A DNA stretch of 64,000 bases from CAYFZO01 sp964347615 (lineage in GTDB: Bacteria > Pseudomonadota > Gammaproteobacteria > Poriferisulfidales > Oxydemutatoraceae). Below, piece after piece: positions 51,582 through 59,626 of the stretch. The notes beneath the pieces were generated by a model that saw only the letters and a program-made list of their open reading frames with translations, had not been told where the DNA came from and ran no database searches. The stretch covers positions 11,138-75,137 of the forward strand of contig CAYFZO010000008.1 in NCBI GenBank assembly GCA_964347615.1, written 5' to 3'. The translations under genes and the position numbers were made by a program. Position 1 is the stretch's first letter. Each line of letters opens with the position of its first letter.

Positions 51582-53698
51582 CTCTTTGGTTCGCCAACGC
51601 CGCGTTGGTTTTGCTGGCGCTGTTGTTTCTGCTGAAGCCTTTGCTTGCAAAGCCGTCGTCGCGCGTCGTGCACGGACGGGGATCCGAGCGCGAACTGCTC
51701 GCGGACCGGCTCGCCGAGCTGGAACGCGAACACCGTGCCGGCCTGATTGCGAAAGGCGAATATGAACAGGCCGAACGCGAGACCAAAGCGGCTTATGCCG
51801 CCTGTGCCGACGCGCCGGCGCGAGAAGACTTGCGCACCCCGGTCGTCGCGGCCGTTGTGGTCACGGCGTCGCTGTTCGGCGCCGCGGTCTTTTACTTCTA
51901 CTCCGCGGACGGTTATCGCGCGTTGCTCGCCGGACAAGAGGCAGCAGAGATGGGCGAGAGTTTCGAAGCGACGACCGCGGCGCTTGAACGGCGCTTGGCC
52001 GAGCATCCGCGGGACGCGGAAGCGCGGCGGTTGCTTGCCGTCTCGAAGTACTTGATCGGGGATTACGCTGCCGCCGCCGCCGAGTACGGTCGGGCCGACG
52101 AGCTGGGCGCGATCACGGACGCCGACGATTGGATCAGATACGCCGACGCGTTGTTGCGTTCCGGGAACGCGGCGCGAGGAACGCCAGGCGAACGTGCGCT
52201 TGCGGCGCTCGACGAGATGCTTGTGCTTGAACCGCAATCTCAGCGCGCCTTGTTCTTCTCCGGCCTGCTGAACCTTGAACGCGGCGCTCCCGCGCGCGCG
52301 ATCGAGCGGTGGGAACGCCTGCTTGAGCTGATGCCGCCGGACGACTCGGCCGCCGAAGAGCTGCGGCGGATGATCGCTCACGCCCGGAATCCGAACCTGG
52401 AAACCGAGACGCAGGAAGCAGAGGGCGGCGACGCCGACGTCGACGTTGACACCGACGCTGACGCAATCGGGGTTTCGGTTTCCTTGAGCGCGGCGTTGCG
52501 CGACGTCGCGTCGCCCGGCGACGCGGTGTTTGTCTACGCGCGCGCGGTCAACGGTCCGCCGATGCCGCTCGCGGTGGAGCGCCTGCGGGTTTCCCAGCTT
52601 CCCGCCCAAGTGCGCCTCGGCAAGGAGAACGCGATGATGGAGGGGACGTCTCTCGGCGCGTTCGATCAGCTTGAGATCGTCGCCAGGGTCTCGAAACAAG
52701 GCGGCGCGCGAACCCAGCCCGGCGACTTGATCGGCGTTGTTTCCTCGGTTTCTCCGGGGCAGGCCGTCTCGGTGGAGATTTCGAAGATTGTCTACTTCTA
52801 CTCCGCGGACGGTTATCGCGCGTTGCTTGCAGGACAAGAGGCGGCCGAGATGGGCGAGAGTTTCGAAGCGACGACCGCGGCGCTTGAACGGCGCTTGGCC
52901 GAGCATCCGCGGGACGCGGAAGCGCGGCGGTTGCTTGCCGTCTCGAAGTACTTGATCGGGGATTACGCTGCCGCCGCCGCCGAGTACGGTCGGGCCGACG
53001 AGCTGGGCGCGATCACGGACGCCGACGATTGGATCAGATACGCCGACGCGTTGTTGCGTTCCGGGAACGCGGCGCGAGGAACGCCAGGCGAACGTGCGCT
53101 TGCGGCGCTCGACGAGATGCTTGTGCTTGAACCGCAATCTCAGCGCGCCTTGTTCTTCTCCGGCCTGCTGAACCTTGAACGCGGCGCTCCCGCGCGCGCG
53201 ATCGAGCGGTGGGAACGCCTGCTTGAGCTGATGCCGCCGGACGACTCGGCCGCCGAAGAGCTGCGGCGGATGATCGCTCACGCCCGGAATCCGAACCTGG
53301 AAACCGAGACGCAGGAAGCAGAGGGCGGCGACGCCGACGTCGACGTTGACACCGACGCTGACGCAATCGGGGTTTCGGTTTCCTTGAGCGCGGCGTTGCG
53401 CGACGTCGCGTCGCCCGGCGACGCGGTGTTTGTCTACGCGCGCGCGGTCAACGGTCCGCCGATGCCGCTCGCGGTGGAGCGCCTGCGGGTTTCCCAGCTT
53501 CCCGCCCAAGTGCGCCTCGGCAAGGAGAACGCGATGATGGAGGGGACGTCTCTCGGCGCGTTCGATCAGCTTGAGATCGTCGCCAGGGTCTCGAAACAAG
53601 GCGGCGCGCGAACCCAGCCCGGCGACTTGATCGGCGTTGTTTCTCCGGTTTCTCCGGGGCAGGTCGTCTCGGTGGAGATTTCGAAGATCGTCGAATAA
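51578..53698 (+). CDS. ccmI: CcmI with an internal 300-residue tandem duplication
   Basis: This 706-residue protein is far longer than usual CcmI (about 400). Two N-terminal membrane segments bracket a cytoplasmic loop (ELLADRLAELEREHRAGLIA). The periplasmic part, beginning FYSADGYRALLAGQEAA and containing a TPR-like region and a C-terminal beta domain, is then repeated in frame at 52793. One copy removed gives about 406 residues, the normal size. CcmI binds the C-terminus of apocytochromes and delivers them to CcmF/H. Whether the doubled periplasmic module works or is a recent neutral duplication cannot be told. The ATG overlaps the ccmH stop. Confidence 0.9.
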   Translation: MTLWFANAALVLLALLFLLKPLLAKPSSRVVHGRGSERELLADRLAELEREHRAGLIAKGEYEQAERETKAAYAACADAPAREDLRTPVVAAVVVTASLFGAAVFYFYSADGYRALLAGQEAAEMGESFEATTAALERRLAEHPRDAEARRLLAVSKYLIGDYAAAAAEYGRADELGAITDADDWIRYADALLRSGNAARGTPGERALAALDEMLVLEPQSQRALFFSGLLNLERGAPARAIERWERLLELMPPDDSAAEELRRMIAHARNPNLETETQEAEGGDADVDVDTDADAIGVSVSLSAALRDVASPGDAVFVYARAVNGPPMPLAVERLRVSQLPAQVRLGKENAMMEGTSLGAFDQLEIVARVSKQGGARTQPGDLIGVVSSVSPGQAVSVEISKIVYFYSADGYRALLAGQEAAEMGESFEATTAALERRLAEHPRDAEARRLLAVSKYLIGDYAAAAAEYGRADELGAITDADDWIRYADALLRSGNAARGTPGERALAALDEMLVLEPQSQRALFFSGLLNLERGAPARAIERWERLLELMPPDDSAAEELRRMIAHARNPNLETETQEAEGGDADVDVDTDADAIGVSVSLSAALRDVASPGDAVFVYARAVNGPPMPLAVERLRVSQLPAQVRLGKENAMMEGTSLGAFDQLEIVARVSKQGGARTQPGDLIGVVSPVSPGQVVSVEISKIVE
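51893..53692 (+). repeat. 900-bp direct tandem duplication within ccmI
   Basis: Copy A is 51893-52792 and copy B is 52793-53692, an exact 900-bp period and so in frame. Differences are limited to a handful of bases near the start (CTCGCCGGACAAGAGGCAGC versus CTTGCAGGACAAGAGGCGGC) and near the end (TCCTCGGTT versus TCTCCGGTT, GCCGTC versus GTCGTC, GATTGTC versus GATCGTC). Several of these changes are synonymous. Confidence 0.95.
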
Positions 53699-54940
53699 GT
53701 GAAGATCGAGTACGCCATCGGGTTGCGTTACACGCGCTCCAAGAAACGCAACCGCTTCATCGGCTTCATTTCCTTGATTGCGGCGGGCGGCGTCGCGGTC
53801 GGGGTTCTGGTGGTGATTACGGTGTTGTCGGTGATGAACGGGTTCAAAGCCGAAGTCCGCGACAGGATGCTGGCCTTCGCCTCGCACGCGACGGTTACCG
53901 GTTTCGAGGGAAAGCTGGAAGACTGGCGTCCTCTCGAACGCTTGGTCGCCGAGCATCCTGAAGTCTTGGCACTGGCGCCTTTCGTCGAAGCGCAGACGAT
54001 GCTTGTTCACCGGGACCGCACCCGCGGCGTCTACTTGCGCGGAATCCTTCCCGAGCGTGAAGCCGAGGCCTCCGAGATCGCAAACCACGTGACCGCCGGC
54101 TCGCTCGACACTCTGACCGGAGGAGAGTTCCGCATCGTCCTCGGCGAATCACTCGCCCGCGCGCTCGGCGTCGGCGTCGGCGACAAGGTCACGCTGATCA
54201 GCACCAAGGCGGCGGTGACACCGATCGGCATCCGCCCTCGACTGAGGCGCTTTACGGTCAGCGGCATATTCAAATTCGGGATGCCGCAGTACGACCGCAA
54301 CGTCGCGTTCGTGCAGTTGAGCGACGCGCAACGCCTGATGCAGCTGGGTGAAGGCGTCAGCGGCGTGCACCTGCGCCTGCAGGACCTGCTCAAGGCACCT
54401 GAGGTAACGGCCGAGCTGAAGCGCGAGCTCAGCCCCGATTATTGGGTCAGCGACTGGACCCAGAGACACAAGGCGTTCTTTCGCGCGATCGAGATGGAGA
54501 AGACCATATTGATGATCATCATGACGCTGATTATCGTCATCGCAGCGTTCAACATCGTCTCGGCGCTGATCATGGTGGTCGTCGAGAAGCAGGGAGACGT
54601 CGCGATCCTGAAGACCTTGGGCATGACTCCGAACCGGATACTCGGGATCTTCATCACTCAAGGGTGCATCATCGGCGGCGCCGGCGTGGTGCTCGGCGCG
54701 GCGGGCGGTATCGCGCTCTCCTCGTACCTGAGCCGGATTGCGGCTTGGGTCGAAAAAGCCTTCGATTACAAGTTCCTGTCGCCGGACGTTTATCCGATCT
54801 CTGAAGTGCCGTCGCAGCTGCTCGCGTCCGACGTGGTGTTGACCATGGCGCTGGCGTTCGTGCTGACGGTGATCGCAACGCTTTATCCGGCCTGGCGCGC
54901 CGCGTCGGTGCGTCCCGCCGAGGTGCTGAGGTACGAATGA
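53699..54940 (+). CDS. lolC: Lipoprotein-releasing permease LolC/LolE
   Basis: This 413-residue inner-membrane protein extracts outer-membrane lipoproteins for transfer to LolA. An N-terminal membrane segment (FISLIAAGGVAVGVLVVITV), a large periplasmic domain and three C-terminal membrane segments form the MacB/LolC layout. The sequence VLSVMNGFKAEVRDRML and the ending PAWRAASVRPAEVLRYE are typical of the family. The GTG start follows the ccmI stop without a gap, and the gene overlaps lolD (ATGA). Only one LolC/E-type gene is present here. Confidence 0.93.
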   Translation: MKIEYAIGLRYTRSKKRNRFIGFISLIAAGGVAVGVLVVITVLSVMNGFKAEVRDRMLAFASHATVTGFEGKLEDWRPLERLVAEHPEVLALAPFVEAQTMLVHRDRTRGVYLRGILPEREAEASEIANHVTAGSLDTLTGGEFRIVLGESLARALGVGVGDKVTLISTKAAVTPIGIRPRLRRFTVSGIFKFGMPQYDRNVAFVQLSDAQRLMQLGEGVSGVHLRLQDLLKAPEVTAELKRELSPDYWVSDWTQRHKAFFRAIEMEKTILMIIMTLIIVIAAFNIVSALIMVVVEKQGDVAILKTLGMTPNRILGIFITQGCIIGGAGVVLGAAGGIALSSYLSRIAAWVEKAFDYKFLSPDVYPISEVPSQLLASDVVLTMALAFVLTVIATLYPAWRAASVRPAEVLRYE

Positions 54941-55620
54941 GCGCGCCGCCGTTGATCGAATGCCGCAACCTGAGCAAGGTTTACGGTGCCGGACGGCTTG
55001 CGGTCGAGGTTCTGAACGGCCTCGACCTGGTCCTGCACGAAGGTGAAGATCTCGCCGTCGTCGGCGCCTCCGGCAGCGGCAAAAGCACGTTGATGCACTT
55101 GCTCGGCGGACTGGATTCCCCCGACCGGGGCGAAGTCGCGGTGCGTGGTCAGGTCATCAATCGACTGAGCGAGAAAGCGCGTTGCCGATGGCGCAACCGC
55201 GACGTCGGGTTCGTGTATCAGTTTCACCATCTGCTGGCGGAATTTACGGTGGCCGAGAACGTTGCGATGCCGTTGTTGATCGCCGGACGGAGCTTGAAAG
55301 CCGCCGCGGACAAGGTCGAGCGGTTGCTCGAGCAGGCCGGGCTTGCCCGACGCGGCTTGCACAAGCCGCATGAGCTGTCCGGCGGTGAACGTCAGCGGGT
55401 CGCGATTTGTCGTGCGCTTGCGGCGGCGCCGCGCATCATCTTGGCCGATGAGCCGACCGGCAACCTCGACCGCGCGAGCGCCGAGAAAGTAACCGACGTG
55501 ATGTTGCAGGCCAAGGTGCAAGCAGGGGCGACGTTGGTGATTGTGACCCACGACCAATCGCTTGCGCGCAAATGCGGGCGGGTCTTGCGTCTTGAAGACG
55601 GGCGTTTGCGCGAGGGTTGA
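54937..55620 (+). CDS. lolD: Lipoprotein-releasing ATPase LolD
   Basis: This 227-residue ABC ATPase energises lipoprotein release by LolC/E. Walker A is GASGSGKSTLMHLLGGLD. The LolD-characteristic FVYQFHHLLAEFTVAENVAM follows, then the signature LSGGERQRVAICRAL and Walker B IILADEPTGNLD. The start overlaps lolC. It is the last gene of the rightward ccm-lol run. Confidence 0.96.
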   Translation: MSAPPLIECRNLSKVYGAGRLAVEVLNGLDLVLHEGEDLAVVGASGSGKSTLMHLLGGLDSPDRGEVAVRGQVINRLSEKARCRWRNRDVGFVYQFHHLLAEFTVAENVAMPLLIAGRSLKAAADKVERLLEQAGLARRGLHKPHELSGGERQRVAICRALAAAPRIILADEPTGNLDRASAEKVTDVMLQAKVQAGATLVIVTHDQSLARKCGRVLRLEDGRLREG

Positions 55621-55708
55621 CGCCGCGGCTGCTTCAGGGACGTTTTGAACGGGCGGCTTGTCGCCGCTGTTCTGTCGCTCAGAGTTTGCTCAGCAAGGTA
55701 CCGATGTT

Positions 55709-55792
55709 TCAGCGTCGTCCCGGGTCGTCCCGGGTCGTCCTAATGGGGACGCTGGCCTCGATGAGCGCGTTGTAGAGTGCGATGGCGCTCAC
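55709..55792 (-). pseudogene. Truncated small coiled-coil gene, copy 4
   Basis: The minus-strand GTG frame encodes MSAIALYNALIEASVP and then runs into a stop after 27 residues. The central coiled-coil and membrane parts are missing, and the tandem CGGGTCGTCC repeats mark a rearrangement. It is the last, decayed member of the tandem family at 55709-56462. Confidence 0.6.
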
Positions 55793-55794
55793 GT

Positions 55795-56029
55795 TCAGAG
55801 TTTAACCAGCAAGGCGACGGCGCCGATGGCCACGCCGGTATAAACCGCCATCGCAATCAGGAGAGAGGTTTTGAGCTCGGCAATATTCGTTTTGAGCTCG
55901 GCGATATCCATTTTCGTCGCCGCGTCATCGGCGGAAATCAAACCGTCGACTGCTTTTCCAGCGTCGTCCCAAGTCATTCTAGGGGACGCCGGCTTTGATG
56001 AGCGCGTTGTAGAGTGCGGTGGTGTCCAC
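55795..56029 (-). pseudogene. Small coiled-coil/TM gene, copy 3, interrupted
   Basis: The GTG at 56029 starts MDTTALYNALIKAGVP, which is followed by TAG at 55981-55979. A frame that reopens with ATG at 55977 gives 60 residues: GKAVDGLISADDAATKMDIA, two copies of an IAELKT heptad, and a membrane helix. The shortened protein could still be made from the internal ATG, but compared with copies 1 and 2 the gene is broken. Confidence 0.6.
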
Positions 56030-56031
56030 GT

Positions 56032-56256
56032 TCAGGATTTAATCAGCAAGGCGACGGCGCCGATGGCCACGCCGGTATAAACCGCCATCGCCACTAGGAG
56101 AGAGAATCCGAGTTTGGCGATATCCCTTTCGAGTTTGGCGATATCCGTTTTCGTCGCCGCGTCATCGGTGGAAATCAAACCGTCGACCGCCTTTTCAGCC
56201 TCGTCCCGGGGAACACCGGTCTTGATGAGCGCGTTGTAGAGTGCGATGGTGCTCAC
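56032..56256 (-). CDS. Small coiled-coil/transmembrane protein, copy 2
   Basis: This 74-residue protein has a conserved N-terminal segment (MSTIALYNALIKTGVPRDEA), then DDAATKTDIAKLERDIAKLG as a short coiled coil, then one membrane helix (VAMAVYTGVAIGAVALLI). The layout resembles small Bdr/DUF1640-like proteins, whose function is unknown to me. The GTG start lies two bases after the stop of copy 1, suggesting cotranscription and coupling. Confidence 0.65.
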   Translation of the reverse strand: MSTIALYNALIKTGVPRDEAEKAVDGLISTDDAATKTDIAKLERDIAKLGFSLLVAMAVYTGVAIGAVALLIKS

Positions 56257-56258
56257 GT

Positions 56259-56462
56259 TCAGAGTTTAATCAGCAAGGCGACGGCGCCGATGGCCACGCC
56301 GGTAAAAACCGCCATCGCCATCAGGAGAAAAGTTTTGAGCTCGGCGATATCCGCTTTCGTCGCCGCGTCATCGGCGGAAATCAAACCGTCGACCGCTTTT
56401 TCAGCGTCATCCCGGGGGACGCCGGCCTTGATGAGCGCGTTGTAGAGTGCGATGGTGCTCAC
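56259..56462 (-). CDS. Small coiled-coil/transmembrane protein, copy 1
   Basis: This 67-residue protein is the first gene of the tandem family. The GTG start is preceded by GAAGGAGA, a strong ribosome-binding site. Its sequence is MSTIALYNALIKAGVPRDDA, then KAVDGLISADDAATKADIAE with a single coiled-coil unit, then the membrane helix MAMAVFTGVAIGAVALLI. The number of IAELKT-like units varies among copies (one here, two in copies 2 and 3). Confidence 0.65.
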   Translation of the reverse strand: MSTIALYNALIKAGVPRDDAEKAVDGLISADDAATKADIAELKTFLLMAMAVFTGVAIGAVALLIKL

Positions 56463-56648
56463 GTTGTTCTCCTTCGATGGAGTAAGCCTACTGGACGAAA
56501 GTACTTTTTGTCAACGCCGTCAATGGGATGCGGGCTTTCCGAGCGGTCGTTTCTCGGGGTTGAGCGGGTGGGCGAGGTCCGCGCCCGCGGTGCGACGTGT
56601 TTTCGTGCGGTCGTTTGGCTTGGATGAACGGCTTGGGGCGGTGGACGC

Positions 56649-57173
56649 TCAACCGGGCGAGCGTTTTTTCTTCTTGCGTCGACGCCAATGGAACGTGATG
56701 TGGGAGCGCCACAGGACGTGCACGGCGGCGTAGCCGGCCGCCGCCGCGACCGTGCCGACGAGCAGGCATCCGAGAAGCAGAGGTTGCCAGGTGGTTGAGA
56801 ATCCGGTGTTCATCCATTCGAAGTTAGGATTCAGATAAAACGCGCCCAACAGGCTGAGCAGCTGCTGGCCGACCTTGTAGCAGAAAAAGAAAATCGGCGG
56901 TGCCGTGAACGGATTGGTAACCCACACGGCGATGACCGCAATCGGTAGATTGGCGCGTAGCACGATCGAGCCGCCTGCCGCGAGCAGCATCTGCACCGGC
57001 ACCGGCATAAACGCGCAGAACAGTCCGACGGCGAGCGCGACCGACACCGAGCGGCGGTTGACGTGCCACAGATGGTCGCGCTTCATGATGCCGCCGAACA
57101 CCCGGTTCAGGTGCAGGTGCTGGCGGTAGTCGTGCATGTTCGGCAGCCACCGTTGAATCAGTTTTTTCGCCAT
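56649..57173 (-). CDS. DUF2062 domain membrane protein
   Basis: This 174-residue protein matches the DUF2062 family: HLWHVNRRSVSVALAVGLF, PVPVQMLLAAGGSIVLRANL and VTNPFTAPPIFFFCYKVG are its landmarks. Three or four hydrophobic segments and a very basic C-terminal tail (RRRKKKKR) are visible. Function is unknown; such genes often lie near comEC in gammaproteobacteria, as here. Confidence 0.88.
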   Translation of the reverse strand: MAKKLIQRWLPNMHDYRQHLHLNRVFGGIMKRDHLWHVNRRSVSVALAVGLFCAFMPVPVQMLLAAGGSIVLRANLPIAVIAVWVTNPFTAPPIFFFCYKVGQQLLSLLGAFYLNPNFEWMNTGFSTTWQPLLLGCLLVGTVAAAAGYAAVHVLWRSHITFHWRRRKKKKRSPG

Positions 57174-57286
57174 GGTCGTCCCGTGTTCCCCGGAAAGAGG
57201 GCCTCTATTCTCGCTTATCCTTGAAAATCCCGCCGCTTGTCCGGGTGCGACGTCCCGTCGGCGACGGAACGCGCAAGCTGCGGCAC

Positions 57287-59626
57287 ATGCTCATTTTCGC
57301 CGCAGGCTTCTTGCTTGGCAACGTCGCCTTGCATCAATTCACCGACCTGCCCGGTTGGGAAAGCGCAGTTGTCGCTTGCTTGCTTCCCCTGCCGTGTTTG
57401 CGGGGCGTCTTGCTTCGTTTCGCCTCCGCCGCCGCCGCGGGCTTTTTATGGACCTTGCTGGCGGCGGGGTCGCAGCTGGCGGAGGTCTTGCCTGCCTCGC
57501 TCGAAACCCGCAGCCTCGAGGCGATGATCCGGGTCGCTTCGATTCCCGTGGACAGGGGATATTCGATGCGTTTCGACGCCGAAGTCGAAGACGCCCGCGG
57601 ACAGGCGTTGCCGCACCGGCTGCGGCTTTCGCTTTACCGCGCACGGGACGGCGCGTCGCTGCCGAGGCTGCGCCCGGGCGACGTGCTCGAAGCGACGCTG
57701 CGTCTCAAGCGCCCACACGGCTACATGAATCCGGGCGGGTTCGACTATGAACGGTATCTGTTTTCGAGGCGCGTCGGCGCGAGCGGCTACGTCCGTAACT
57801 TCCGATTGGTCGAACGCGCGAGCGACCGGTCTCCGGCGACGTGGCGTTACCGTCTGTACGAACGCCTGAAGGCACAGCCGGTGTCCAACCTCGGGGCAAT
57901 CATCGCGCTCGCGCTCGGTGAGCGCGGCATGATGAATCCGGAGCATCGCCGCTTGCTGTTTGCGACCGGCACTGGTCATCTATTCGCAATCTCGGGCCTG
58001 CACGTCGCTTTGGTTTTCGGGTTCGTATTCATGATTTCCCGGTGGCTGTGGTCGCTTCTTTTCCTGCGCCTGACCTTGCGGCCCGCGGCGTCCGCCGCCT
58101 TGCTTCCGGCTTCGCTGGCGGCCTGCGCCTACGCTTGGCTCGCGGGTTTCACGATACCGACGCAACGTGCGTTGATCATGCTGGGGTGCGTTGTCGCGGG
58201 TTTGTTGCTCAAGCGGCGTGTCTCGCTCACCGGCGCCTTGCCTCTCGCGCTGCTCGCGGTTGTCGCCTATGACCCGCTGAGCACCTTGACGGCGACGTTC
58301 TGGCTGTCTTTCGTTGCGGTCGGGTTCATCGCGTTTTATTTCAGCCTGAACCCGTGGCCGAAAAAGCGGGCGTGGCTGGAGTTGCAGACGACGTTGCCGC
58401 CGGCGCTCCTGCCGCTGAGCCTGCTGTTCTTCAACCACGGTGCCTTGGCGGCGCCGCTCGCAAACCTCGCCGCGGTACCGCTGGTCAGCTTCCTGATCCT
58501 GCCGTGCGTGCTGCTTGCGACCGTCTGTGCATCTTTCAGCGCCGCTCCCGACGCCTTGCCCGGCGCTTGGTTCGTCGCCGGCGCGGATTTTCTGTTCGAT
58601 CTGATGTGGCGCGGCGGTGCGTGGCTCGGGCGGACGGACTTCCTGCAGTGGTTTCATCATCCGCCGACGTGGAGCTACTTGCCCGCCGTCGTCGGCGTCG
58701 TCGCGATGACCTTGGCGAGCCGCTGGCGGCACAAGGCGGCGGCGGCAACGTTGTTCCTGCCGCTGGCCGCAAGCGCCGGGGGCGAGCTGCCCGACGGGGC
58801 GTTCGAGGCGACGTTTCTCGACGTCGGGCAGGGGTTGTCGGTGGTGGTGGCGACGCGCCACCACGCGATGCTGTACGACACCGGCCCCTCGTACCGTTCC
58901 GGCTTCAGCACCGCGGAGGCGGTCGTCGTCCCGTACTTGCAGCACCGCGGGATCAAGCGCCTCGATGCTCTGATCGTTTCGCACGAGGACAACGACCATG
59001 CCGGCGGCGTTGAAGTCGTCTCCCATCGCTTCCCGATCGAGCGTCGTCTGAGCGGCGGGACGATGCTGCACGACGCCGGCGCCGAACGTTGTCGCGACGG
59101 GCAAGCCTGGACCTGGGACGGAGTGCGTTTCGAAGTGCTGCATCCCTCCGGTGCCGGGAAGCTTCAAGGCAACGACGCATCGTGCGTTGTCAAGGTGACC
59201 GCGGGAGAACGTTCGCTGCTGTTGACCGCCGACGTCGAGAAGCGGGCCGAAGCGGCGTTGCTTGCGCGCGGTCGCGACCGTCTCAAGGCGTCGGTGGTGC
59301 TGGTCCCGCATCACGGCAGCCTGACTTCCTCGACCGATGAATTCGTCGCAGCCACGTCGCCCGAAGTCGCGGTGGTGACCAGCGGCTACCGCAACCGGTT
59401 CGGCTTGCCCGAGCAGGAGATCGTGCGCAAGTACCTCGGCGTCTGCGCGCGGGTGTTCAATACGGTCGAAACCGGGGCTTTGTCACTGCGTTTCACGCCG
59501 GGGCGGGAACTCGAAATTCCGCTGATGCACCGGCGCGACGCGCGGCGCTATTGGCACAATGCGTTTGACTCCACTCCCTTGCAGGATTCCGGGTGCGCGA
59601 AGGGCGGTGCGTTGATGCCGATATAA
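57287..59626 (+). CDS. comEC: DNA internalisation/competence protein ComEC/Rec2
   Basis: This 779-residue inner-membrane channel protein takes up single-stranded DNA in natural transformation. It has an N-terminal OB-like domain after the first membrane helices, and a central competence domain with ATGTGHLFAISGLHVALVFG. The C-terminal metallo-beta-lactamase-like domain has VGQGLSVVV, HEDNDHAGG (near 565) and LVPHHGSLTSS. The ATG at 57287 gives MLIFAAGFLLGN; an in-frame TTG at 57221 would add 22 residues. The stop overlaps msbA. Presence of comEC alone does not prove competence. Confidence 0.92.
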   Translation: MLIFAAGFLLGNVALHQFTDLPGWESAVVACLLPLPCLRGVLLRFASAAAAGFLWTLLAAGSQLAEVLPASLETRSLEAMIRVASIPVDRGYSMRFDAEVEDARGQALPHRLRLSLYRARDGASLPRLRPGDVLEATLRLKRPHGYMNPGGFDYERYLFSRRVGASGYVRNFRLVERASDRSPATWRYRLYERLKAQPVSNLGAIIALALGERGMMNPEHRRLLFATGTGHLFAISGLHVALVFGFVFMISRWLWSLLFLRLTLRPAASAALLPASLAACAYAWLAGFTIPTQRALIMLGCVVAGLLLKRRVSLTGALPLALLAVVAYDPLSTLTATFWLSFVAVGFIAFYFSLNPWPKKRAWLELQTTLPPALLPLSLLFFNHGALAAPLANLAAVPLVSFLILPCVLLATVCASFSAAPDALPGAWFVAGADFLFDLMWRGGAWLGRTDFLQWFHHPPTWSYLPAVVGVVAMTLASRWRHKAAAATLFLPLAASAGGELPDGAFEATFLDVGQGLSVVVATRHHAMLYDTGPSYRSGFSTAEAVVVPYLQHRGIKRLDALIVSHEDNDHAGGVEVVSHRFPIERRLSGGTMLHDAGAERCRDGQAWTWDGVRFEVLHPSGAGKLQGNDASCVVKVTAGERSLLLTADVEKRAEAALLARGRDRLKASVVLVPHHGSLTSSTDEFVAATSPEVAVVTSGYRNRFGLPEQEIVRKYLGVCARVFNTVETGALSLRFTPGRELEIPLMHRRDARRYWHNAFDSTPLQDSGCAKGGALMPI

